DNA of 64,000 nt from Alkalimonas amylolytica (GCF_900107845.1 NZ_FNRM01000001.1:103747-167746); one strand, 5' to 3'; counted from the first letter of the stretch, positions 28,428-37,790 are shown. Notes: generated from the letters alone by a model not told the origin. Translations and numbers: made by a program.

Positions 28428-29255
28428 ATGACTGCAACTGGTAAAAAATTGAGCTGGCTGGCGCTGCCAGCACTTGCATTATGTACCTCACTATTCGCTT
28501 CTGAAACCGCTATCCAGGCTGCAGTAGAACATCCCAGTCGAACAGCTGCCAATACAGAGCGAGACCAATACCGTAATCCGACCGCCACACTGTCTTTTTT
28601 TGAAGTGCGGCCGGACAGTACTGTGGTAGAGATATCACCAGGCGCCGGCTGGTATACCGAAATTCTTGCTCCTCTTTTGCACCAGCAAGGTAAGCTGTAT
28701 GCTGCCCATTTTCCGGCCAACAGTTCATCCGAATTTGCTCAGCGATCACGTGCCGCTTTCTCTGAAAAAATGGCATCGCACTCTGTCTACAGCAAGGTCC
28801 AAATTAGCGAGTTCGCTCCTATCACAGGTGTTCAGATTGCACCGGACGGCAGTGCCGATGTGGTGCTGACCTTTCGCAACCTGCACAACTGGTACATGCA
28901 AGGAGGGGAAGATGCCATGCACATTGCGTTCAATCACTTTTATCAGGCCCTTAAACCAGGTGGCGTGCTAGGCGTAGTCGAGCACCGCTTACCTGAAGCC
29001 AAACGTGACAGTAATTGGGTTCAGAGCGGGTACTTTCCGCAAAGCCTGGCCATTGAACTGGCCGAGCAAGCAGGCTTTGTGTTTGAAGCCAGCAGTGAAA
29101 TCAATGCCAATCCCAGGGATACAGCCGATCACCCCCGTGGTGTTTGGACTTTACCGCCCAGCTTGCGGCTTGGCGAGCAAGACCGGGATCGTTACTTAGC
29201 CATTGGCGAGAGCGACCGAATGACTTTGAAATTTCGTAAACCTCAACAGCAATAA
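28428..29255 (+). CDS. Exported class I SAM-dependent methyltransferase-like protein
   Basis: 275 residues with an N-terminal signal peptide (about residues 1-24, cleavage near SLFA-SE) followed by a Rossmann methyltransferase domain: motif I VVEISPGAGWYTEIL (about 66-80), an acidic post-I region, DVVLTFRNLHNW, and LKPGGVLGVVEHR. SAM-dependent enzymes are rare in the periplasm, where SAM is not known to be supplied, so its role is unclear; this signal-peptide-bearing family is nevertheless seen in several proteobacteria (recalled, not searched). It lies 12 bases upstream of purD in the same orientation. Substrate unknown. Confidence 0.85.
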   Translation: MTATGKKLSWLALPALALCTSLFASETAIQAAVEHPSRTAANTERDQYRNPTATLSFFEVRPDSTVVEISPGAGWYTEILAPLLHQQGKLYAAHFPANSSSEFAQRSRAAFSEKMASHSVYSKVQISEFAPITGVQIAPDGSADVVLTFRNLHNWYMQGGEDAMHIAFNHFYQALKPGGVLGVVEHRLPEAKRDSNWVQSGYFPQSLAIELAEQAGFVFEASSEINANPRDTADHPRGVWTLPPSLRLGEQDRDRYLAIGESDRMTLKFRKPQQQ

Positions 29256-29267
29256 TCGGACAAACGA

Positions 29268-30566
29268 ATGAATGTACTGGTAGTCGGCGGCGGTGGCCGC
29301 GAACATGCACTGGCCTGGAAAGCGGCCCAATCCCCCCTAGTGAGAAAGGTTTTTGTGGCGCCCGGCAATGCCGGTACGGCACTGGAATCAGCCTTGCATA
29401 ATGTTGCCATCGCTGCAGATGATGTACCGGCCTTGCTGGCTTTTGCCAAAGAACAACAGATTGCGCTGACCATTGTCGGGCCGGAAGCTCCGCTGGCCAA
29501 AGGCATTGTTGATGCTTTTCGCGCGGAAAACCTGGCGATCTTTGGCCCGACTCAGGCCGCCGCTCAACTGGAAAGTTCCAAAGCCTTTGCCAAAGACTTC
29601 CTGGCCCGCCATCAAATCCCGACAGCTGCCTACCAGACCTTCACGGAGATTGCACCGGCCAAAGCTTTTGTGCAGCAGCTGGGCACTCCTATCGTGATTA
29701 AAGCCGATGGCTTGGCCGCTGGCAAAGGCGTCATTATCGCTCAAACGGATGCCGAAGCCTTTGCCGCTATCGACGATATGCTGGCAGGTAACAAGTTCGG
29801 CGACGCCGGCAGCCGGGTGGTGATTGAAGAGTTTCTGACAGGAGAAGAAGCCTCCTTTATAGTAATGGTGGATGGCAGCCATGCACTACCGTTTGCTTCC
29901 TCACAGGATCACAAAGCCCGTGATGAAGGCGATAAAGGTCCGAATACCGGTGGCATGGGTGCATATTCACCCGCCCCAGTGGTGACCCCCGCAGTACATG
30001 ATTGGGTGATGCAGCAGGTGATTGAACCAACTGTCCGTGGTATGGCAGCAGAAGGCAACGTATTCACCGGCTTTTTGTATGCCGGTCTGATGATAGCACC
30101 GGATGGCACGGCTAAGGTATTGGAGTTCAATTGCCGCTTTGGCGATCCGGAAACCCAGCCCATTATGATGCGACTGGAATCCGATCTGGTGGCGCTGTGT
30201 CAGGCTGCTGTTCAGGGCAAGCTTGGACAAAGCGAAATCCAGTTTAGCTCCGATGCTGCAGTTGGTGTAGTACTCGCCGCTGGCGGCTACCCGGACAGCT
30301 ACGCCAAAGGTGCCGAAATTCATGGCCTGAACAACGCAGACTCGGCCAAAGCCAAGGTATTTCATGCCGGCACTGAGCTCAAAGATGGCAGGGTAGTCAC
30401 CCATGGTGGCCGGGTACTATGTGCCACCGCTTTGGGCGAGAATGTCACTGCAGCCCAACAAGCCGCTTATCAGTTGGTGCAGCAAATAAGCTGGCAGGAT
30501 ATGTTTTATCGTAAAGATATTGGCTACCGGGCGGTAGCCCGCGAGCAAGGTAGTAAAACAGCCTGA
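29268..30566 (+). CDS. purD: Phosphoribosylamine-glycine ligase
   Basis: GAR synthetase, second step of purine biosynthesis, joining glycine to phosphoribosylamine with ATP. 432 residues: N-terminal MNVLVVGGGGREHALAW, the ATP-grasp domain with GPEAPLAKGIVDAF, VIKADGLAAGKGVI and EFLTGEEASF, and FNCRFGDPETQ. Length is typical. It is followed by an intrinsic terminator. purH, its frequent partner, is not here. Confidence 0.98.
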   Translation: MNVLVVGGGGREHALAWKAAQSPLVRKVFVAPGNAGTALESALHNVAIAADDVPALLAFAKEQQIALTIVGPEAPLAKGIVDAFRAENLAIFGPTQAAAQLESSKAFAKDFLARHQIPTAAYQTFTEIAPAKAFVQQLGTPIVIKADGLAAGKGVIIAQTDAEAFAAIDDMLAGNKFGDAGSRVVIEEFLTGEEASFIVMVDGSHALPFASSQDHKARDEGDKGPNTGGMGAYSPAPVVTPAVHDWVMQQVIEPTVRGMAAEGNVFTGFLYAGLMIAPDGTAKVLEFNCRFGDPETQPIMMRLESDLVALCQAAVQGKLGQSEIQFSSDAAVGVVLAAGGYPDSYAKGAEIHGLNNADSAKAKVFHAGTELKDGRVVTHGGRVLCATALGENVTAAQQAAYQLVQQISWQDMFYRKDIGYRAVAREQGSKTA

Positions 30567-30571
30567 TGTTT

Positions 30572-30596
30572 AAAACCCGCTTCGGCGGGTTTTTAT
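30572..30596 (+). terminator. Intrinsic terminator after purD
   Basis: AAAACCCGC / GCGGGTTTT stem with a TTCG tetraloop, ending in a T run, 6 bases past the purD stop. Confidence 0.92.
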
Positions 30597-30635
30597 TCGG
30601 TACTCATACACAAGCGATCAAGTAGCGAGTTGACG

Positions 30636-32429
30636 ATGAAAACCTTCTACAACTTTTCTTTTGCGGTATGCCTTGGCCTGACACTCATTGGTTGCAGCCA
30701 ACCAGCTGCTGAACTGTGCCAATTACCGGCCAAGCCCATCACCTCGATTCAGGGAGAAGGCGAGCAAAGCCCTAAACTCGGCCAAACCGTGCTAACCCAG
30801 GGTGTGTTGACGGCTTATATTTACCCCGAGAGCCCCAGGGCCGGTTGGTTGTTGCAACAAGCCGGGCAACCGCAGCTAAAGCTTAACTCCCAGGCTATCT
30901 TCTTGCCGGATGATGGCCGCCTGACCGATTTGCAGCCTGGCCAGTTGCTGGCCGTTCAGGGCCGGGTAGCTGAAATAGAGCAGCTGACCAGTTTGATCGA
31001 TGTACAGCTGCAAAGCTGTGGTCAAAGCCAGCTTGAGCCGCTCAAGGTACAACTGCCGCTGCCCGAACATCTGAGTTGGGAGTCGCTGGAAGGCATGTGG
31101 CTGTCGTTCGAGCAACCTTTGGTGGTCAACAGCACCTTTGGGCTTGGCCGCTACGGTGAGCTGACCCTGGCTGATAAACGTTTATGGACGCCGACTCAAA
31201 TCCACCTACCAGGCGAAGCCGCTCAAGCCCACGAAGCGCTGCAAGAACGTCGCATGCTGGTGCTGGATGACGGTAGCCTGGTGCAAAACCCAGAGCCATT
31301 ACCTTACCCCACTTCAGGGTTGAGTGCGGCGCAGAGCCTGCGCCTTGGCGATACCTTTAGTGGTGTAGAAGGCATTCTGTTTCAGGATCTGCGTGGTTAC
31401 CGGTTGGTGCCGACCCGCCAGCCAGACTGGCAACCACACAATCCAAGACCAAAGGCACCCGCTCCACGTCAGGCTGGTGAACTGCGGGTTGCCAGTTTTA
31501 ATGTACTGAACTTTTTTACCGGTGCCGATCAGGATCCCCCCTTCCCGACCCGTCGTGGTGCCAGCAGCCAGCTTGAATTGGATCGTCAGCAAGCCAAGCT
31601 AACCGCCGCCATTTTGGCGATGGATGCCGATATTGTCGGGCTGATTGAGCTGGAAAATAATGGTTATGATACCGGCAGTGCTATCGCCACTTTGGTGGCC
31701 GCGCTAAATGCTGCGACCAAGCGCCCATATGCTATCGTCCGTACAGCTGAGCGACCGGGTACCGATGCCATCAAGGTCGGGCTGATTTACCGGCCAGATG
31801 CAGTACAACGAACTGGCACTGCAGCCACCCAACCACAGGCTCCTTTTCATCAGCTGCATCGGGCGCCGGTGGCACAAAGCTTTTTGGATCTGTCCTCCGG
31901 GAAAGTGCTGACGATCAGCGTCAATCATTTCAAATCTAAAGGCGGCTGTCCGAGGCGTGAGCACCCACACTATGCCGAAATGCGCGATCAGGGCGATGGC
32001 CAGGCTTGCTGGAATGCGGCTCGGCTGGAAGCCGCGAGCGCCCTGCACAGCTGGCTGCAGCGACATCCAACCGGGGTAGAGACCCCATACCAGTTGCTAA
32101 TGGGTGATCTTAATGCCTACCGGATGGAAGACCCGATCCGGTTGCTGGAGCATCAGGGCTGGCAGTATCTGGATGCTACCGAGGATCAACCGTCCTATTC
32201 TTTTGTATTTCGGGGAAAAAGCGGATCGCTGGATCACGCCTTGGCCAGTCCGGCGTTGGCCGGGCTCAAGCCAGAGGTGAAACACTGGCCCATTAATGCC
32301 GATGAGCCAGTTTTGCTGCAATACAGCCTGGAGTACAAAAGCCCGTCACAGCAACAAAGCCTTTTTGCGCCAACACCATACCGCTCATCGGATCATGATC
32401 CGATTATTTTGACCTTTCGGATGCAATAA
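30636..32429 (+). CDS. ExeM/NucH-type extracellular endonuclease, predicted lipoprotein
   Basis: 597 residues. The N-terminus is a lipoprotein signal (LTLIGC lipobox, Cys about residue 19), followed by an OB-like region (about 30-270) and a C-terminal endonuclease/exonuclease/phosphatase domain (about 285-595). Catalytic landmarks of that superfamily are visible: ASFNVLNFF, GLIELENNGYD, NHFKSKGGC, MGDLNAYRMEDPI and SSDHDPI. ExeM-type enzymes are secreted or surface-exposed nucleases that degrade extracellular DNA in biofilms of related marine bacteria. The ATG at 30636 is chosen over a TTG two codons earlier. It is a monocistronic-looking gene after the purD terminator. Confidence 0.92.
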   Translation: MKTFYNFSFAVCLGLTLIGCSQPAAELCQLPAKPITSIQGEGEQSPKLGQTVLTQGVLTAYIYPESPRAGWLLQQAGQPQLKLNSQAIFLPDDGRLTDLQPGQLLAVQGRVAEIEQLTSLIDVQLQSCGQSQLEPLKVQLPLPEHLSWESLEGMWLSFEQPLVVNSTFGLGRYGELTLADKRLWTPTQIHLPGEAAQAHEALQERRMLVLDDGSLVQNPEPLPYPTSGLSAAQSLRLGDTFSGVEGILFQDLRGYRLVPTRQPDWQPHNPRPKAPAPRQAGELRVASFNVLNFFTGADQDPPFPTRRGASSQLELDRQQAKLTAAILAMDADIVGLIELENNGYDTGSAIATLVAALNAATKRPYAIVRTAERPGTDAIKVGLIYRPDAVQRTGTAATQPQAPFHQLHRAPVAQSFLDLSSGKVLTISVNHFKSKGGCPRREHPHYAEMRDQGDGQACWNAARLEAASALHSWLQRHPTGVETPYQLLMGDLNAYRMEDPIRLLEHQGWQYLDATEDQPSYSFVFRGKSGSLDHALASPALAGLKPEVKHWPINADEPVLLQYSLEYKSPSQQQSLFAPTPYRSSDHDPIILTFRMQ

Positions 32430-32443
32430 ACAGCAGCGCCGGG

Positions 32444-32839
32444 CTAGCTGCCCCAGATAGCCCGGCCTATCATGCCAAAAGCAGCCGCCATGCTGACCAG
32501 CCATACCAGGGAGCGCAAGCTGGCGAAATCGTACCAGTAACAGACTAAATACAGCACCCGGCATAGCACAAACAACCAGCCAAGACCAAGTACCCAGGCA
32601 TCCAGCTGGCCGCTCACCGCAACGGCCAGCACAGCGCAGCCATAGATAAGCAAGGCTTCAAAACTGTTGTAGTGGGCGGCATTGGCCCGCTGACCAAAAC
32701 CACTGAGCCCGGCTTGCTGTAAGCGCGGATTGTGGTTATCGTAACCCTCTGGCTCGCGGTGCATTGCCACCACCAAGGGTGCTTTGGCTAAATACGGCAA
32801 TAGCATCGCTATAAAAAGGGTAAGTAGTAAGCTGGTCAT
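32444..32839 (-). CDS. MAPEG family inner-membrane protein
   Basis: 131 residues with four hydrophobic helices, matching the bacterial MAPEG group: AMHREPEGYDNHNPR followed by QRANAAHYNSFEALLIYG and a C-terminal RVLYLVCYWYDFASLRSLVW. Eukaryotic relatives use glutathione; the bacterial function is not established. The frame is open far upstream, but the ATG at 32839 has GGGAGAA at the right distance and gives the family N-terminus. It is convergent with the nuclease gene and divergent from the channel gene. Confidence 0.92.
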   Translation of the reverse strand: MTSLLLTLFIAMLLPYLAKAPLVVAMHREPEGYDNHNPRLQQAGLSGFGQRANAAHYNSFEALLIYGCAVLAVAVSGQLDAWVLGLGWLFVLCRVLYLVCYWYDFASLRSLVWLVSMAAAFGMIGRAIWGS

Positions 32840-32872
32840 TATTTTCTCCCGGACAAACAAAAAGGACGAAGC

Positions 32873-33802
32873 ATGGTAGCACGAGCAACAATGGCGCAAT
32901 GGCTGGAACCGTCCACCGAACACAACAAACGCTATCTGTGGGTCGATATCGCCTTGATTTTGCTGATTGGCCTGAACATTATTGCGCTGATCCTGCAGTC
33001 CATTGAGACACTTGACCAAGCCTATCACCACCATTTCTTTTATTTCGAAATCTTTTCCATCACTGTCTTTACGCTCGAATACGGCGCCCGGATCTGGAGC
33101 ATTGTCGATGTCCCAGAGTATCAGCAGCAAAGTGGCACCGACTGGCAAAAACGCTGGCGTTATATCTGCTCGCCGATGGCCATTATCGACCTGCTGGCCA
33201 TTCTGCCGTTTTATCTTGGTTTTATTATTGAGCTGGATTTACGTTACCTCCGGGTGTTCCGTTTGCTGCGGGTTTTTAAACTTACCCGCTACTCGCGGGC
33301 CATGCAGCTACTCATGAACGTGTTTAAAGAAGAGCGTTTTTCATTATTTGCAGCTTTTGCGGTGCTGTTTATCATTATGCTGGTAGCCGCCTGCGCCATG
33401 TATTCGCTGGAGAAAGACATTCAACCCGAACATTTCAGTTCCATTCCGCAAGCCATGTGGTGGGCTTTGGTAACGCTGACCACAGTCGGCTATGGCGATG
33501 TGACCCCAGTCACCGATTTGGGCAAACTCTTTGGCGGCCTGATTACGATTGTCGGTATTGGCATGGTGGCCTTACCGGCCGGTATTTTGGCTTCCGGCTT
33601 TTCCGAGCAGCTGTCGCGCCGTCGTCAGTTCTATCAACTGGCATTGGATCAGGCCTATAAAGATGGTAACTTGCTACCAGATGCCGCACCTATGCTGGAA
33701 AAACTTCGCTCTGAGCTTGGCGTTAGCCATACCGAAGCGCGTATCATGCAGCAGTTGATGGAAAAGCGCTACCAGGCCATGCATGCAACGGAGCAGGATT
33801 AA
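32873..33802 (+). CDS. Voltage-gated potassium channel (Kv-like ion transporter)
   Basis: 309 residues with six membrane helices. S4 carries regularly spaced positives (R124, R127, R130, R133, K136, R139), and the pore has the potassium selectivity filter TVGYGD (204-209). A soluble C-terminal helical region follows. The layout matches bacterial Kv-type ion_trans proteins, which conduct potassium across the inner membrane. The ATG at 32873 has AAGGACG upstream. Confidence 0.95.
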   Translation: MVARATMAQWLEPSTEHNKRYLWVDIALILLIGLNIIALILQSIETLDQAYHHHFFYFEIFSITVFTLEYGARIWSIVDVPEYQQQSGTDWQKRWRYICSPMAIIDLLAILPFYLGFIIELDLRYLRVFRLLRVFKLTRYSRAMQLLMNVFKEERFSLFAAFAVLFIIMLVAACAMYSLEKDIQPEHFSSIPQAMWWALVTLTTVGYGDVTPVTDLGKLFGGLITIVGIGMVALPAGILASGFSEQLSRRRQFYQLALDQAYKDGNLLPDAAPMLEKLRSELGVSHTEARIMQQLMEKRYQAMHATEQD

Positions 33803-33832
33803 ATGAAAGCAACTTGCCTGAAGGTCGCAGGT

Positions 33833-33861
33833 CTTATAAGGTATGGATCCAATACCATAAG
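33833..33861 (+). repeat. Imperfect inverted repeat before prkB
   Basis: CTTAT-AA-GGTAT pairs with ATACC-ATAAG around GGATCCA. The right arm ends inside the AAGG that probably serves as the prkB ribosome-binding site, so the hairpin could limit translation, or the palindrome could be an operator. No function is established. Confidence 0.4.
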
Positions 33862-33872
33862 GTGGGCTTGTC

Positions 33873-34769
33873 GTGTCTGATAAAAATCCAATCATTGCCA
33901 TTACCGGCTCCTCCGGCGCAGGCACCAGCACCACCAGCAATGCATTTCAGCATATTTTTCGTACCCTTGGGGTAGACGCCGCCTTTATTGAAGGCGATTG
34001 CTTTCACCGTTACAGCCGGCCGGAGATGGATTTGGCAGTACGTAAGGCGATGGAGCAAGGCAAGCACATCAGCTACTTTGGTCCAGAAGCCAATGACTTT
34101 GGTGCGCTGGAAGACTTTTTTGCCAGCTACGGCAGCAATGGCAGTGGCCGCTATCGCAAGTATCTGCATACCTTTGAAGAAGCAGTGCCCTACAATCAAC
34201 TACCCGGGACTTTTACGCCATGGCAGGAGCTGCGCCCCAATACCGATTTGCTTTTTTACGAAGGCCTGCATGGTGGCGCAGTCACCGATCAGCACAATGT
34301 GGCGCAGCACGTCGACCTGCTGATTGGCATGGTGCCGATTGTGAACCTGGAGTGGATCCAGAAAATCATCCGCGATACCCATGATCGCGGCCACAGCCGT
34401 GAGGCGGTGATGTCCAGCATTGTGCGCAGCATGGACGATTACATCAACTTTATCACCCCGCAATTCTCCCGCACTCACATCAATTTCCAGCGGGTACCCA
34501 CGGTGGATACCTCCAACCCCTTCAGTGCCAAAGACATCCCCTCACTGGATGAAAGCTTTGTCGTGGTCCGTTTTCGCGGCATCAAGCACGTGGATTTCCC
34601 CTACTATCTGCAGATGATCCATGGCTCTTTTATGTCGCGGGTCAATACGCTGGTAGTACCGGGCGGCAAGATGGGCCTGGCGATGGAGCTCATTTTAACG
34701 CCATTGATCGAAAACCTGATGAAAAAGCGCGCTAATACCCGCGGACAGTTGGATTGGTTGGGACGCTGA
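33873..34769 (+). CDS. prkB: PrkB-type phosphoribulokinase-like protein
   Basis: 298 residues, starting at GTG. Nucleotide-binding loop GSSGAGTST at residues 12-20, then FIEGDCFHRYSRPEMD, LFYEGLHGGAV and VPIVNLEWIQKI, all as in the phosphoribulokinase family. The sequence is of the proteobacterial PrkB group found in non-photosynthetic bacteria; no RuBisCO or other Calvin cycle gene is near, and the physiological substrate is unsettled. In E. coli prkB is near an OsmC-family gene (yhfA), as here, with speD and a lipoprotein gene intervening. Confidence 0.93.
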   Translation: MSDKNPIIAITGSSGAGTSTTSNAFQHIFRTLGVDAAFIEGDCFHRYSRPEMDLAVRKAMEQGKHISYFGPEANDFGALEDFFASYGSNGSGRYRKYLHTFEEAVPYNQLPGTFTPWQELRPNTDLLFYEGLHGGAVTDQHNVAQHVDLLIGMVPIVNLEWIQKIIRDTHDRGHSREAVMSSIVRSMDDYINFITPQFSRTHINFQRVPTVDTSNPFSAKDIPSLDESFVVVRFRGIKHVDFPYYLQMIHGSFMSRVNTLVVPGGKMGLAMELILTPLIENLMKKRANTRGQLDWLGR

Positions 34770-34847
34770 AGAAAACCCAAACGCTCTTGGTATAAAAAAA
34801 TAAATCATTAAAAATAAACACAAAAAATCAAAAATAAAACACTTTCA

Positions 34848-34876
34848 TTGCTAACTTAACTCATTAGAATTACAAT
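34848..34876 (+). promoter_or_regulatory. Predicted sigma-70 promoter of the lipoprotein gene
   Basis: TTGCTA and TACAAT with a 17-base spacer, within a strikingly AT-rich 120-base leader (34770-34890) between prkB and the lipoprotein gene. It lies about 33 bases before the preferred start. Confidence 0.6.
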
Positions 34877-34908
34877 CCGGAAACTTAACCTTGGAAATGG
34901 AAATTCTA

Positions 34909-36921
34909 ATGATAAAAGCGTTAAATTATTTCACTTTGCTTGCTGTGCTGCTCCTCACTGCCTGTGGTGATGGTGACAGTAATCCTCCCTCTGGTGGTCA
35001 AACAGGGGGAAGTAACGACAAACCTCCTTTTTTAATCGAAGCCGGTTATCTGGGTGCCTATGGTGCCATCGCAGTGAACTTGCCGGAGGGAATGCTGCAA
35101 CTTGCTCACTACAGCCATACGCTGGTACATCAACAAGTTCCATTCGGGGGTTTTCAAATATGTAGCAATGGCGGTGGCCGAACCTTGTCATTGAGTCAAC
35201 CACTGCCTATAGCCTCCGGCACAGTATTCACCGATACATTGGAAGACTGTTTTGTCGAAACGCTTTACTCAATTCTAAATGGTGAAATCAAGCTAACAAT
35301 CAATCAACATAACAGTACCGCCCTTGGGCATAGCTACTCGTTGGAGTTGGATCTGAGTAAGGTTGTATTTCGCGATTACCCCGAACTCACGGTATTAGAC
35401 ACGGTGAGCATCACTTTATCCACCGAGCAACTACTCAGGACAATGGTGGTACGCCCCACACACAATCAAGTAAGATTTCACTTCAGCGACGGTGATGTGT
35501 TTAGCCTGAGTCAGTTTCAATTAACCAGCAAACTCGATCTGGCGACAGCTATGTACCGTGCTGACTATCAGGGGCGTATTGCTCTCAATCACTTCAGCCA
35601 TGATTTGGCAATATCCACCATGGAGCCATTGCAAGGCTATTTGGGTGAATACCCTCACCAGGGGCAAATTGAACTCAGCGATAGCCGAAATAATAAATTG
35701 CTGCTGACAGCCAATCAGGTGGTCGATTCCGAATTGGTCAAGGTGCAACTGAATCAGGGGGCAACAGCTCTATACTATTGGAATGAATTTACCGACGGCA
35801 CCTACTGGAGTTGGCCTGGTTTATACAGCCCAGGGGCCGCCCAACGCTTTCGCCACGATAATTTCGATTTTCTGGGTTCGGTTGGAACAACAAGTTTCAA
35901 TGATTTTCCGAGCCTAGGCACATTATCATTTCTATTTTCTCGCCCGGTTGCCTCAGTGGATGGCTATGCGCTAGGCAGCTTTTTTAATCACTCGGTATGG
36001 GGGCAGCCATCCGTAGCATCTGAGGTAGCCATTGAAGGAGCTATGGTTCATATCCGCCCAAAAATAGCACTAACACCAGGTGATATCTATACCCTGGAAT
36101 CTTTTGGTGCCGTTAACACTCTGGGCATGAACCGATACGTTTACAGTGACATCCAGTTGACTATCAGCACAGCAGTTCATGCCAAAGTAGCAAAAGACCG
36201 CCTTTCGGTACAACCGGGATCCGAGCTTGTATTATCCGCTGCCAACTCAATCATAGCGACAGGATTAGCAGCTAGCTATCATTGGCAAGAGTTAACCGAC
36301 TTTGGTGTTACCTTCACGCAGAACAACACGAAAGAAACCAGCATTCATATACCTGTGGGCAGCACACCCGGGATTATTCGGATACGTTTAACGGTAGAGG
36401 ATGAGTTGGGTCGCAGTCACAGCACTGATGCAGAGCTGCTGTTGAAGGATACCAGCACCAATGTACTTTACTACAACAGTGAGCAGGGGGATTGGATTGG
36501 AGGAGGACAAACTCGCTTCCTAACCAATATGTCAGGCCAACTAACGAGCTCTAGCTGGGATAGAAATACGTTAACTGTGGAATATTCAGGTACTGAACAT
36601 AACCGCTCTGTTTGGTGGTATCTGAGTCTTGCTGCGCCTGAAGGAAAAGACTTAACACCCGGCTTATATCAAAATGCAACCAGAGCTGCTTTTAAGCCAG
36701 CACATGGCAACGGCTTGGACTTTACTGGTAACGGCCGGGGTTGCAATACCCTTATCGGTTCCTTTGAGATTTTTGACATTGAATTTACCGAGTTTACCAA
36801 TGAGTGGGGTGAGCAGCAATTTGATGTCAGCACTTTGGCAGTGGACTTCACACAATACTGCGAAGGCGGAGAGTCTGCTTTACATGGCAAAGTACGCATA
36901 AACTCCAGTCACCCAATGTAG
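34909..36921 (+). CDS. Lipoprotein of unknown function with C-terminal GRGCN/CEGG module
   Basis: About 670 residues. A lipoprotein signal (LLAVLLLTAC) precedes a Gly/Ser-rich spacer. The middle is beta-rich, with an Ig/PKD-like segment (about residues 425-515: SVQPGSELVLSAANS... IRLTVEDELGRSHS). The last 150 residues form a module I recognise as recurrent in secreted proteins of diverse bacteria (YYNSEQGDWIGGGQT; LTPGLYQNATRAAF; GRGCNTLIGSF; DFTQYCEGG; RINSS), with Cys612 and Cys651 possibly disulfide-bonded. No enzyme motif is apparent and no function can be assigned. ATG 34909 has GGA at 7 bases; an ATG at 34897 and a TTG at 34891 are in frame. Base composition is lower in GC than its neighbours, consistent with acquisition. 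Confidence 0.85.
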   Translation: MIKALNYFTLLAVLLLTACGDGDSNPPSGGQTGGSNDKPPFLIEAGYLGAYGAIAVNLPEGMLQLAHYSHTLVHQQVPFGGFQICSNGGGRTLSLSQPLPIASGTVFTDTLEDCFVETLYSILNGEIKLTINQHNSTALGHSYSLELDLSKVVFRDYPELTVLDTVSITLSTEQLLRTMVVRPTHNQVRFHFSDGDVFSLSQFQLTSKLDLATAMYRADYQGRIALNHFSHDLAISTMEPLQGYLGEYPHQGQIELSDSRNNKLLLTANQVVDSELVKVQLNQGATALYYWNEFTDGTYWSWPGLYSPGAAQRFRHDNFDFLGSVGTTSFNDFPSLGTLSFLFSRPVASVDGYALGSFFNHSVWGQPSVASEVAIEGAMVHIRPKIALTPGDIYTLESFGAVNTLGMNRYVYSDIQLTISTAVHAKVAKDRLSVQPGSELVLSAANSIIATGLAASYHWQELTDFGVTFTQNNTKETSIHIPVGSTPGIIRIRLTVEDELGRSHSTDAELLLKDTSTNVLYYNSEQGDWIGGGQTRFLTNMSGQLTSSSWDRNTLTVEYSGTEHNRSVWWYLSLAAPEGKDLTPGLYQNATRAAFKPAHGNGLDFTGNGRGCNTLIGSFEIFDIEFTEFTNEWGEQQFDVSTLAVDFTQYCEGGESALHGKVRINSSHPM

Positions 36922-36937
36922 ATACAGAACTGATAAA

Positions 36938-36967
36938 GAAAAACCGCTCAGCTGAGCGGTTTTTTTT
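36938..36967. terminator. Bidirectional terminator between the lipoprotein gene and speD
   Basis: AAAACCGCTC / GAGCGGTTTT stem around AGCT, with T runs on both strands (eight T on plus, five on minus). It serves both convergent genes. Confidence 0.9.
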
Positions 36968-36983
36968 GTGTTCATTACCAAGC

Positions 36984-37790
36984 TTACTTCACATCCGGCA
37001 AGTTACGGCCGTAGAAAATTTCGCGGATTTCTTTAAACACCTTGCTGCTAATTTCTTTCACCTGCTCTTTGCTCATCGAGTCGGTGCCAACACCAAACAG
37101 GTAGTTGTCCAGATCGCCTTGCTTTAGCATCATTTTGGTGTGGAACAGGTTTTCCTGATACACATTGACATCGATCATCTGAAAGGCGTTTTTGGTGTCG
37201 TCGTCCATAAAGTTCTGGATCGAGCTGATGGGATGATCGATGTAGTGTTTGGTGCCGCTGACATCACGGGTAAAGCCACGTACCCGGTAGTCGATGGTAA
37301 CCACATCGGATTCAAAGCTGTGAATTAAGAAATTCAGCGCTTTTAGTGGCGAAATGATGCCACAGGTCGACACCTCGATATCAGCACGGAAGGTACAGAT
37401 GCCATCGTGTGGGTGCACTTCCGGATAGGTGTGCACACAGATGTGGCTTTTATCCAGATGCGCCACCACAGTTTCTGGCAAAGGGCCTGGGTTCTCCGAG
37501 TTATCCGGATTTTCCAGCACCGGCTCCTCACTCACCAGAATGGTGACACTGGCTCCCTGAGGATCATAATCCTGCCGTGCAATGTTCAGCACATTGGCAC
37601 CTATGATATCTACTACTTCGCACAGAATATCGGTCAGACGGTCGGCATTGTACTGTTCATCGATGTATTCGATGTATTCCTGCCGATGCTGCTCGGTTTT
37701 AGCGTAACAGATATCGTAGATGCTAAAGCTTAAGCTTTTGGTCAAATTATTAAAGCCATGCAGCTTTATTTTCTCAAACGGATTGATCAC
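36984..37790 (-). CDS. speD: S-adenosylmethionine decarboxylase proenzyme
   Basis: Provides decarboxylated SAM for spermidine synthesis. 268 residues of the long enterobacterial class (not the short 130-residue type). The proenzyme self-cleaves to form a pyruvoyl group; the site is Lys114-Ser115 in [14 protein letters not shown]. Other family features are [15 protein letters not shown] and [12 protein letters not shown]. speE, the spermidine synthase, is not adjacent. Confidence 0.97.
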   Translation of the reverse strand: MINPFEKIKLHGFNNLTKSLSFSIYDICYAKTEQHRQEYIEYIDEQYNADRLTDILCEVVDIIGANVLNIARQDYDPQGASVTILVSEEPVLENPDNSENPGPLPETVVAHLDKSHICVHTYPEVHPHDGICTFRADIEVSTCGIISPLKALNFLIHSFESDVVTIDYRVRGFTRDVSGTKHYIDHPISSIQNFMDDDTKNAFQMIDVNVYQENLFHTKMMLKQGDLDNYLFGVGTDSMSKEQVKEISSKVFKEIREIFYGRNLPDVK

